Assembly: GCA_946478935.1 (NCBI GenBank)
Contig: CAMLEL010000069.1
Location: 1 to 8,955, forward strand
Source: an uncultured Armatimonadota bacterium
Lineage (GTDB): Bacteria > Armatimonadota > Fimbriimonadia > Fimbriimonadales > Fimbriimonadaceae
Length of the DNA stretch: 8,955 nucleotides
Reading direction: 5' to 3'
Shown here one piece after another: positions 1-5,957 of this stretch (positions are counted from its first letter, which is position 1; the number at the start of each line of letters is the position of its first letter). The notes below the pieces were generated by a model. That model was not told where the DNA came from. It was given only the letters and a program-made list of their open reading frames with translations, and did no database searches. The position numbers were made by a program, and so were the translations under genes.

Positions 1-417
1 AACAAGCCCGGCAATACGCAGACAGCTCTGGCTGCAAATGGTTTTTCATCGGCGCACCCCTCGGCCTACTACACGACTAATCCGGCAGCCCAGGGTCAGG
101 AGTACGGGCCCGGGGCCAAATCTCAGGTCCTTGTCAATGGCGTGTTTGACTTCACGGGCGCTTCCGAATCAGAAGTCGAAGAACCAGCCGAAACCTTGGC
201 TGCATGGGAGCACGACGCGTTCGTGCCGCTTTGCAACTTTCTGCAGCCTCACGATTGGGTGAACGGTCCGCCGCCTTCCCAAGCCCTTAAGGACCACTTT
301 AATCTGCTTCACACAAGTGGCACGAATACGTTTTGGGTTGACGGGCATGCAAAACGCATCGGCTATGGCTCGTTGAGACGACGGTGGTTCTCGGTCGTCA
401 AGAGCATCTATCCCTGA
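1..417 (+). CDS. Prepilin-like H-x9-DG (DUF1559-type) protein, C-terminal part
   Basis: The frame is open from the first base of the window to a TGA at 415-417, so this is the last 138 residues of a gene whose start lies to the left. Near the C-terminus the sequence reads H-TSGTNTFWV-DG-H (residues 104-116 of the visible part). This is the H-x9-DG motif that ends prepilin-type proteins of the DUF1559 class, whose N-termini carry a type IV prepilin cleavage/methylation helix (not visible here). Such proteins are probably exported, pseudopilin-like surface proteins and are often present in many copies per genome in Planctomycetota, Verrucomicrobiota and Armatimonadota. Specific function is unknown. 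The basic tail after the motif (GSLRRRW) is short and the chain ends at IYP. The family call rests on this one motif and its C-terminal position. Confidence 0.75.
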   Translation, partial: NKPGNTQTALAANGFSSAHPSAYYTTNPAAQGQEYGPGAKSQVLVNGVFDFTGASESEVEEPAETLAAWEHDAFVPLCNFLQPHDWVNGPPPSQALKDHFNLLHTSGTNTFWVDGHAKRIGYGSLRRRWFSVVKSIYP

Positions 418-438
418 ACAGTCTTGCGTAAGCCATTT

Positions 439-476
439 GGCCCGGTGTGCTTGGCAACTTAGCCGGACTTCGGGCC
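439..476 (+). terminator. Weak stem-loop after the prepilin-like gene
   Basis: A 6-bp perfect GC stem (GGCCCG at 439-444 with CGGGCC at 471-476) closes a 26-nt loop about 20 nt after the stop codon. It is followed only by a short T run (CACTTTCCC). It could end the upstream transcript but is a poor intrinsic terminator. It also makes coding use of the stretch just upstream of the cupin ATG less likely. Confidence 0.25.
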
Positions 477-527
477 CACTTTCCCAAGCCTGGAAACGAT
501 CCTGTATCGCCATGTCGAACTTTGCGC

Positions 528-1487
528 ATGAGCATGAAAATCCCTACTCTCGAACGCCCGATCGTTCGCAACTTGGGGCACGAGCCTGGCTATTGGTTTC
601 AGTCGAATCGATTCACCTTTTTGGCGAATTCTGAGGACACGGAAAACGAGTATGGGATGGCACATGCGTTGGTCGACCGACTCGGCGGGCCGCCTCCGCA
701 CATTCACGATCGCGAAGACGAAATCTTCTACATCTTGCGGGGCAAAGCCAAGATTCTGGTCGCTGACGAGGAATTCGAAATCTCCGCCGGAGACATCATG
801 TACCTTCCGCGAGGTCTGGCCCATGTTCCGATTCCGCTCACAGACGACTTGGAAGCCCTTGTTATCGTAACTCCGTCCGACTTCCTCGGCTACTTCCGGC
901 GATTCGGGTCTCGCGCCAAGTACCCCGGAAAGCCTGAAGTGGAAGATGCCCCGCCAGCCGACATCGCTGAAATGCTGCGAGTCGGTGGCGAGTTTGGGGT
1001 CACGTACCTGCCGCCTGGCGCGGCAGTTTCTTCTTGGCCAGTTCCTCATATTCATGCCAAACCCAAGCATGTCGTAAAGGGTCATGGTGAGGAACTCAAG
1101 GTTATGGGATCGAAGGTCACAGTCAAACTGGACGGTCAAGACACGCAGAACTTGATTTCGATCTTTGAAATCGAGGATCCTGCGGGAACCACGGCTCCTC
1201 GGCATATTCACCACTTTGATTCCGAGGCGATCTTCGTTCTCGAGGGCGCCTATGAGATAGAGATCGATGGACGAACCCACCGCGCCCTTCCCGGCACGTT
1301 CATTTATATCCCACGGGGTGCGACTCGGCGCTATCGAAACTATGCGGCGGCTCCCGCCAAGATGCTCGTGCTGACGGCCAAGTCAGGCCACGAAGCCTTC
1401 TTTCGGCAAATCAACGAGATGTCCGTGATGGACAGCGAAAAACTCGCGATCATCTCTCGCCGAAATGGATTGGAATTGGTCGATTAG
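528..1487 (+). CDS. Two-domain cupin protein (quercetin 2,3-dioxygenase/pirin-like)
   Basis: The 319-residue protein has two cupin barrels. The first has motif 1 as HIHDREDE with metal ligands H58, H60 and E65, and motif 2 as GDIMYLPRGLAH with H99, so its metal site is complete. The second has motif 1 as HIHHFDSE (H226, H228, E233), but motif 2 reads GTFIYIPRGATR, with Arg267 where the fourth ligand His is expected. An additional HIH (174-176) lies in the linker. There is no signal peptide, so it is likely cytoplasmic. Bicupins of this kind include quercetinase-like dioxygenases and uncharacterised proteins; the substrate cannot be read from sequence. The ATG at 528 (or 534) was chosen. A GTG at 447 would add 27 residues unlike a cupin N-terminus and run through a stem-loop. 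No good Shine-Dalgarno sequence precedes 528. The gene converges on pyrG. Confidence 0.8.
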   Translation: MSMKIPTLERPIVRNLGHEPGYWFQSNRFTFLANSEDTENEYGMAHALVDRLGGPPPHIHDREDEIFYILRGKAKILVADEEFEISAGDIMYLPRGLAHVPIPLTDDLEALVIVTPSDFLGYFRRFGSRAKYPGKPEVEDAPPADIAEMLRVGGEFGVTYLPPGAAVSSWPVPHIHAKPKHVVKGHGEELKVMGSKVTVKLDGQDTQNLISIFEIEDPAGTTAPRHIHHFDSEAIFVLEGAYEIEIDGRTHRALPGTFIYIPRGATRRYRNYAAAPAKMLVLTAKSGHEAFFRQINEMSVMDSEKLAIISRRNGLELVD

Positions 1488-1495
1488 GACGTTGC

Positions 1496-1523
1496 GTATC
1501 CCGGTTCAACTTAACCGGGGTAC
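1496..1523 (+). terminator. Hairpin between convergent cupin gene and pyrG
   Basis: An 11-bp stem (1496-1506 with 1513-1523, one G·T wobble) with a 6-nt loop CAACTT begins 9 nt after the cupin stop. The core is CCCGGTT/AACCGGG. A weak T-rich stretch (CAGTTTGACTT) follows on the plus strand; no T tract follows on the minus strand. It most likely ends cupin transcription and may also protect or stop the oncoming pyrG transcript. It is the only strong structure in this 103-nt gap. Confidence 0.55.
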
Positions 1524-1590
1524 CCAGTTTGACTTAGAGACACATGGTTCCGTGACCGAATTTCCTGGCAGAGGATGAAAGGCGGAGAGA

Positions 1591-3216
1591 CTAAACCGTT
1601 ACTTCCTCTCTGGACTGATTCCTTGCAACGCTCGCCTGAACCAATCCTTGGAATAGTGGATGGGGTCGGTTTGGCCGAGATTTGAATTCGGGGTGCGCTT
1701 GGGTTGCGATAAAGAAGGGATGCTTCGGTATTTCGATCATCTCGACGAGCCGATAGTCCGGTGACACACCCGAGATCACCATTCCATGCTCCTGGAGCTT
1801 TTCCCGAAAGTCGTTATTGACCTCATATCGGTGCCGGTGACGTTCATCGATGCGGTTTGAACCATATAGCCTATGGGCCAAGGTGCCATTAACAACGTTG
1901 CACGGCCAGGTCCCGAGCCGCATGGTGGCGCCCTTGTCGGTCACTCCCTTCTGTTCGGGCAATAAGTGAATCACCGGATAAGCCGGGTTTTCATTCATCT
2001 CTTCGGAATTTGCGCCGGCAAGTCCACATTCATTCCGCGCAAATTCAATAACCGCCATCTGAAGTCCAAGGCAGATTCCGAAGAATGGAATGCCGGACTC
2101 GCGGGCAAATTGAATTGCTTCGATCTTGCCTTCAATTCCCCGGCCGCCAAAGCCGGGCGCGACAACGAGGCCATCGATGTCTCCCAACACTTCCTTGGGT
2201 GGAATGCCATGCTCCAATGAATCGCTTTCGATCCACTTGATCTTGACTTCGGCATCATTCGGAATTCCTCCGTGGATTAGGGCTTCGGCAATCGACTTGT
2301 AGGCATCGCCGTTGCTGGTGTACTTGCCAACCACGGCGATATTGCAGCGATTCCGAGGGTTCTTGAGCGTTTGGACCAATCCGCTCCACTCCGTTAGGTT
2401 GGGCGGACGCTCCTCAATGCCAAGCCGCCGACACACGAAATCGCCCAGCCCTGCTTCTTCATAGGCAAGGGGAACTTCGTAGATTGTTTCGACATTCATC
2501 GACTCCACGACGGCTTCTGGCGGCACACCGCAGAAAAGCGAAATCTTCTCCTTCACGTCTTGAGGAAGGGGAACCTCGGTTCGACACACCAATACATCAG
2601 GTGAAATACCGATCTCGCGAAGTTTGTACACCGAGTGTTGGGTCGGCTTCGTTTTAACTTCGCCCCAGGGCCCGACTTGAGGAACCAGGGTGACGTGCAC
2701 GTACATGGTGTTTTCCATCCCCACGTCGGTCCGCATTTGTCGAATGGCTTCCAAGAAGGGCAGAGACTCGATGTCACCGACCGTTCCGCCAATCTCCGCG
2801 ATGACGAAATCCGCTTCCTGTTGCTTCGCCAGTTCGGTGATCCCGCGTTTGATTTCGTTGGTCACATGAGGAATGACTTGAACGGTGGCGCCCAGATAAT
2901 CGCCGCGCCGCTCAGCGTCAATGACGTTTCGGTAGACCTTGCCGGTCGTGATGCTCGAACCAGCAGAGCAGGACACATCCATAAACCGTTCGTAGTGTCC
3001 CAAGTCCAGGTCCGTCTCAGCGCCATCGTCCGTGACAAAAACCTCGCCGTGCTGGAATGGGTTCATTGTGCCCGCATCGACGTTAATGTAGGGATCCAAT
3101 TTGAGCGGAGCAACTGTGAATCCGCGGTTTCGCAGCAGGCGGCCCAGGCTGGCGGTTGTGATTCCCTTTCCAATCGAACTCACAACACCGCCTGTTACAA
3201 AAATGTATTTGGTCAT
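1591..3216 (-). CDS. pyrG: CTP synthase (glutamine-hydrolysing)
   Basis: CTP synthase makes CTP from UTP, ATP and glutamine, the last step of de novo pyrimidine nucleotide synthesis, in the cytoplasm. The 541-residue length is normal for the family. The N-terminal amidoligase domain (about 1-270) opens with [17 protein letters not shown], whose SSIGKG loop (13-18) binds ATP, and continues with [16 protein letters not shown] and [10 protein letters not shown]. The C-terminal class I glutamine amidotransferase domain has the GICLGLQ nucleophile elbow with Cys382 and the HPEF pair His508/Glu510, so the triad is complete. The ATG at 3216 matches the usual N-terminus exactly; upstream is only a weak G-rich ribosome site (AGGGCGG). 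The gene stands alone, convergent with the cupin gene and divergent from the hydrolase. A promoter-like TATAAT lies about 87 nt upstream of the start codon. Confidence 0.98.
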   Translation of the reverse strand: MTKYIFVTGGVVSSIGKGITTASLGRLLRNRGFTVAPLKLDPYINVDAGTMNPFQHGEVFVTDDGAETDLDLGHYERFMDVSCSAGSSITTGKVYRNVIDAERRGDYLGATVQVIPHVTNEIKRGITELAKQQEADFVIAEIGGTVGDIESLPFLEAIRQMRTDVGMENTMYVHVTLVPQVGPWGEVKTKPTQHSVYKLREIGISPDVLVCRTEVPLPQDVKEKISLFCGVPPEAVVESMNVETIYEVPLAYEEAGLGDFVCRRLGIEERPPNLTEWSGLVQTLKNPRNRCNIAVVGKYTSNGDAYKSIAEALIHGGIPNDAEVKIKWIESDSLEHGIPPKEVLGDIDGLVVAPGFGGRGIEGKIEAIQFARESGIPFFGICLGLQMAVIEFARNECGLAGANSEEMNENPAYPVIHLLPEQKGVTDKGATMRLGTWPCNVVNGTLAHRLYGSNRIDERHRHRYEVNNDFREKLQEHGMVISGVSPDYRLVEMIEIPKHPFFIATQAHPEFKSRPNRPHPLFQGLVQASVARNQSREEVTV

Positions 3217-3279
3217 AGTTTCCGCCCTGCCGCAACCCTTCCGAATAGACGAAACCTCCGAGCACAGCGATGCCCGGAA

Positions 3280-3342
3280 AAACCATTCGGGGGGTTTTTG
3301 AAATTATACAGCCTCGGACCCCTGTTCCGGGCCGAATGGTTT
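3280..3342. repeat. Perfect 11-bp inverted repeat in the divergent promoter region
   Basis: AAACCATTCGG (3280-3290) and its exact reverse complement CCGAATGGTTT (3332-3342) are separated by 41 bp, with arm centres 52 bp apart, close to five DNA turns. The pyrG -10 element lies between the arms. The right arm runs into the -35-like hexamer of the hydrolase promoter, and the left arm lies in the start of the pyrG leader. The arrangement looks like paired operator sites for one regulator, but no binding family can be named. A second hairpin, AAAAACC/GGTTTTT (3278-3284 with 3293-3299, 8-nt loop), overlaps the left arm. Confidence 0.6.
3303..3308 (-). promoter_or_regulatory. Probable -10 element of the pyrG promoter
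   Basis: On the minus strand this is a perfect TATAAT preceded directly by TG. I see no convincing -35 hexamer 15-18 bp upstream. Transcription would start about 7 nt downstream, near 3296, inside a run of five A (3299-3295) followed at once by six C (3294-3289), giving a leader of about 80 nt before the pyrG ATG. The start position is an inference from spacing. Confidence 0.55.
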
Positions 3343-3369
3343 GCGATTTTGTCCAATCGGTCGTATCCT
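3341..3369 (+). promoter_or_regulatory. Candidate promoter of the alpha/beta-hydrolase gene
   Basis: TTGCGA (3341-3346) and TATCCT (3364-3369) are separated by exactly 17 bp and each matches the sigma-70 consensus at four of six positions. The start would fall near 3376, giving a leader of about 30 nt to the ATG at 3407. This also argues against the alternative start codons at 3341 and 3374. Confidence 0.4.
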
Positions 3370-3406
3370 GCCAATGACGCCGTCTAACAAGGCGGATGGA
3401 GATGAG

Positions 3407-4342
3407 ATGAGCAATCCAGGCGCGAATTCGAGCAATGAATGGCTGGACCAAAACCAGTATCCATTCCAAGGCAAGTTCTGCCAGGTCGATGGCGGATCGA
3501 TGCATTACATCGATGAAGGAGCGGGGGAACCGATCGTGTTCGTGCACGGATTTCCCACCTGGACTTTCATGTGGCGCGGCCTCATCCGGGACCTCTCACT
3601 CAAGCACCGTTGTATCGCCATGGATCACATTGGCTTTGGTTTGTCCGACAAGCCCGAGCACTGGAGTTACACGCCAGAAGCGCATGCGAGGAACTACCGG
3701 AAACTCCTGGATCACTTGGGGATTTCCACTTTCAGCCTCGTGGTCCATGATTTTGGCGGCCCGATCGCGTTATCCCACGCGTTGGATTTTCCCGGGCGCA
3801 TCAATCGAATCGTCGCCCTCAATAGCTTCATGTGGTCTCTCAAGAGTGACGACCGCTTTGTCAAATTCGACCATAAGGTGAATGGACCCATTGGCAAATT
3901 GGCCCTAACTGCCACCCAAATCGGATTGAACAAGATGTTGCATGACATGGTCTCGCAAAAGGCCAAAGTAGCACCGGCGGTCTATGGCCAATACACGGGT
4001 CCTTATCATAATTCGACGGAGCGGCAAGGTCCATTTGGACTCGCCAAGGGCTACATCGGAAGCAGTCAGTGGCTATATGATCTTTGGGTTCGTCGGGAGG
4101 CTATATCACACATTCCGCTCCAAGTGATTTGGGGAATGAAAGATCAGTTGTTCACCTCAACTCAACTGGACAAATGGCGACAGCATTGGCCGAATGCAGA
4201 GGTGGACGTTTTCGGCGATTCTGGGCATCTGGTCTTGGAGGAGCATCCCCGTGAAGTCGAAGCTGCGATGTACCTGTTCTTGGACGGCCACACCGAGTTG
4301 GCGAATACAGCTCATGCCCTCGATGGGGACCTGACGCCTTGA
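3407..4342 (+). CDS. Alpha/beta-fold hydrolase with Asp nucleophile (haloalkane dehalogenase/epoxide hydrolase type)
   Basis: This 311-residue cytoplasmic enzyme has the order expected of the family. The oxyanion-hole motif HGFP is at 47-50, the nucleophile elbow VVHDFGGPI places Asp115 as nucleophile, a helical cap spans about 140-230, the acid is Asp246 in IWGMKDQLF, and His274 is in GDSGH. An Asp nucleophile with an Asp-His pair points to hydrolysis through an ester intermediate, as in haloalkane dehalogenases and epoxide hydrolases. GGPIAL resembles dehalogenases. However, the usual halide-binding Asn (in HGNP) and the Trp after the nucleophile are replaced by Phe48 and Phe116, and HGFP is common in epoxide hydrolases. 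The substrate is therefore open. The start is the ATG at 3407, with GGAG at 3398-3401 five nt upstream; earlier in-frame starts lie within or before the candidate promoter. Confidence 0.85.
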   Translation: MSNPGANSSNEWLDQNQYPFQGKFCQVDGGSMHYIDEGAGEPIVFVHGFPTWTFMWRGLIRDLSLKHRCIAMDHIGFGLSDKPEHWSYTPEAHARNYRKLLDHLGISTFSLVVHDFGGPIALSHALDFPGRINRIVALNSFMWSLKSDDRFVKFDHKVNGPIGKLALTATQIGLNKMLHDMVSQKAKVAPAVYGQYTGPYHNSTERQGPFGLAKGYIGSSQWLYDLWVRREAISHIPLQVIWGMKDQLFTSTQLDKWRQHWPNAEVDVFGDSGHLVLEEHPREVEAAMYLFLDGHTELANTAHALDGDLTP

Positions 4343-4345
4343 ATG

Positions 4346-4376
4346 GTCGCTCACTTCCTATCACGGGCCGAGCGAC
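4346..4376 (+). terminator. Stem-loop just after the hydrolase gene
   Basis: GTCGCTC (4346-4352) pairs perfectly with GAGCGAC (4370-4376) around a 17-nt loop, starting 3 nt past the hydrolase stop. There is no T tract after it (TTGACATCC follows), so it may act as an mRNA 3'-end structure rather than a true intrinsic terminator. Confidence 0.3.
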
Positions 4377-4389
4377 TTGACATCCGGGT

Positions 4390-4539
4390 CGTCGGGCAAC
4401 CAAAGGCCTGATGCGTATGTTTCGCGTCGCGTCATTACCCACCACGGAAGTCTGATAGGCAAGCACCTTAAGAGAATGGCCAACCCTTCGCAAAATGCGT
4501 TCAGGTTCGACTCCCCCGGGGAGGGGAAGCAATTGCCTA
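4390..4539 (+). promoter_or_regulatory. Structured region upstream of asnS, possible RNA leader
   Basis: Most of the 219-nt gap before asnS can fold. An 8-bp stem with two G·T pairs (4390-4397 with 4406-4413, 8-nt loop) is followed by a tRNA-sized element. There TAGGCAA (4456-4462) pairs with TTGCCTA (4533-4539) and the helix can continue inward (GC 4463-4464 with 4529-4530, CCTT 4466-4469 with GGGG 4523-4526). Inside are a small CGCA/TGCG hairpin (4489-4499), a CTCCC/GGGAG hairpin (4511-4523) and a T-loop-like GGTTCGACTCC at 4504-4514. It does not fold as a tRNA, and no T-box or other riboswitch consensus is seen. Whether it is transcribed is not known; I find no convincing promoter in the gap. 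Confidence 0.35.
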
Positions 4540-4561
4540 ACGGTAAACTCCGTCCCTACCT

Positions 4562-5956
4562 ATGGATTATCGGCGAACGTACGTCCGCGACTTGTTCCAA
4601 CTCGCACCAGGCACTTCTGCCAGCGCGTTTGGCTGGGTGAAGACGCGCCGGGATAGCAAGGGCATCTCGTTTGTCCAACTGAACGACGGATCGTGCTTCA
4701 AGGATCTGCAGGTCATTGTCAACGAGGGGGCCATTTCGAGCGAAGCGCTCAAGTTGGTCACGACCGGGGCTTGCGTCCGATTCGATGGTGAGATCGTCGC
4801 ATCGCCAGCAGCTGGTCAAGCAGTGGAACTGGTAGCCAACGGCATCGAAATTTTCGGTCCGGCCGATCCGGAGAAATACCCGCTTCAGAAGAAAGGGGCG
4901 ACAATGGAGTATCTCCGCGAGATCGCTCACCTTCGAGTACGAGGCAACACGTTTGGCGCGGTCTTCCGAATGCGTGCACAAGCCGCCTATGCAATCCACA
5001 AATTCTTCTTCGATCGTGGATTTCACTTCATCCAACCACCGATCATTACCGCCAGCGATGCCGAAGGCGCCGGAGCAATGTTTGCTGTCTCCACCAGCCT
5101 ACAACCGGCTGAAGACCACAAGTACAAACTTACCTCCAATGATCCTGCCGACGACTTCTTTGGCAAACCCGCCTTCCTGACGGTGAGCGGCCAATTGGAA
5201 GCAGAGACGCTCGCCCTTGGGTTGACCAACGTGTACTCGTTTGGACCGACTTTCCGAGCTGAGAATTCGAGCACCAGCCGACATCTGGCTGAGTTTTGGA
5301 TGGTCGAGCCAGAGATGGCCTTCTGCGACATTGAAGGCAATATGAATTTGGCAGAGGAGTTCCTAAAGGAAGTCATTCAGTTCCTTCTGGACAGCTCCTC
5401 CCAAGACCTGGAGTTCTTCAACCAGAGGATCGAACCAGAACTTCTTAAGACGCTCACTCATGTGGCCGAAAGCCCGTTTGAGCGGATGTCTTACACGGAT
5501 GCGATCAGGCTGCTGGAAGCAAGTGGCGAATCATTTGAGTACCCCGTCTTTTGGGGCGCTGACCTTCAAAGCGAGCACGAGCGGTGGCTCACGGAATCCA
5601 AGGTTGGACGTCCAGTGATTCTGACCGACTACCCGAAAGAAATTAAGGCCTTCTACATGCGGGAGAACGAGGACGGGCGGACCGTTCGGGCGATGGATGT
5701 TTTGGCGCCGCGAATCGGCGAAATCATTGGGGGCTCACAGCGCGAAGATCGATTGGATGTTCTTGAGCGCAAGATCGCCGACTTTGGGCTGCCTTTGGAA
5801 CCGTACTGGTGGTATCTGGATTTGAGGCGCTTTGGAAGCGCGCCCCATGCCGGGTTTGGCTTGGGCTTTGAGCGGCTGCTGATGTACGTGACGGGTATGA
5901 AGAATATTCGGGATGTGATTCCGTACCATCGCACACCCGGCAACGCGGAGTTCTAA
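4562..5956 (+). CDS. asnS: Asparagine-tRNA ligase
   Basis: This enzyme charges tRNA-Asn with asparagine using ATP, in the cytoplasm, and belongs to class IIb aminoacyl-tRNA synthetases. At 464 residues it matches the usual length. An N-terminal OB-fold anticodon-binding domain (about 15-105, containing [20 protein letters not shown]) precedes the catalytic domain. Motif 2 is [10 protein letters not shown] (227-236, Arg232 contacting ATP) and motif 3 is [10 protein letters not shown] (431-440, Arg438). The segment [14 protein letters not shown] and the motif 2 ending AENS with a following TSRHL distinguish asparaginyl from aspartyl enzymes. The start ATG at 4562 gives a normal N-terminus, but no Shine-Dalgarno sequence precedes it, unlike the genes downstream. 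The ABC exporter follows after 1 nt, so the two are probably cotranscribed. Confidence 0.96.
   Translation: MDYRRTYVRDLFQLAPGTSASAFGWVKTRRDSKGISFVQLNDGSCFKDLQVIVNEGAISSEALKLVTTGACVRFDGEIVASPAAGQAVELVANGIEIFGPADPEKYPLQKKGATMEYLREIAHLRVRGNTFGAVFRMRAQAAYAIHKFFFDRGFHFIQPPIITASDAEGAGAMFAVSTSLQPAEDHKYKLTSNDPADDFFGKPAFLTVSGQLEAETLALGLTNVYSFGPTFRAENSSTSRHLAEFWMVEPEMAFCDIEGNMNLAEEFLKEVIQFLLDSSSQDLEFFNQRIEPELLKTLTHVAESPFERMSYTDAIRLLEASGESFEYPVFWGADLQSEHERWLTESKVGRPVILTDYPKEIKAFYMRENEDGRTVRAMDVLAPRIGEIIGGSQREDRLDVLERKIADFGLPLEPYWWYLDLRRFGSAPHAGFGLGFERLLMYVTGMKNIRDVIPYHRTPGNAEF
5947..5950 (+). promoter_or_regulatory. Ribosome binding site that points to a CTG start
   Basis: GGAG lies in the last codons of asnS, 7 nt before a CTG at 5958 in the exporter frame. 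The alternative TTG at 6006 has no comparable site in front of it. This site is the main reason for starting the exporter at 5958. Confidence 0.55.
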
Positions 5957-5957
5957 C

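Noticed and set aside
447..527. Cupin gene starting at GTG 447
   Set aside because: The extra 27 residues do not look like a cupin N-terminus, the stretch carries a stem-loop, and ATGs at 528 and 534 give a normal start.
459..1280. Minus-strand open frame (273 codons) opposite the cupin gene
   Set aside because: It is a shadow of the cupin frame; the plus strand holds clear cupin motifs and the minus-strand product resembles nothing.
2635..3387. Plus-strand open frame (250 codons) opposite the pyrG start
   Set aside because: It is antisense to conserved CTP synthase sequence and runs through the divergent promoter region, with no domain resemblance.
3341..3406. Hydrolase starting at TTG 3341 or ATG 3374
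   Set aside because: ATG 3407 has a GGAG five nt upstream, and 3341 falls within the candidate -35 element; the added residues are not family-like.
4377..4382. Perfect TTGACA as the -35 element of an asnS promoter
   Set aside because: No -10-like hexamer lies 15-19 bp downstream (the bases are ACCAAAGG), and the hexamer overlaps the end of the post-hydrolase stem-loop region.
4456..4539. A tRNA gene, suggested by GGTTCGACTCC and a 7-bp closing stem
   Set aside because: The T-arm around TTCGACT would have only two of five base pairs, the T-arm is not adjacent to the closing stem, and no D-arm or anticodon arm can be placed.
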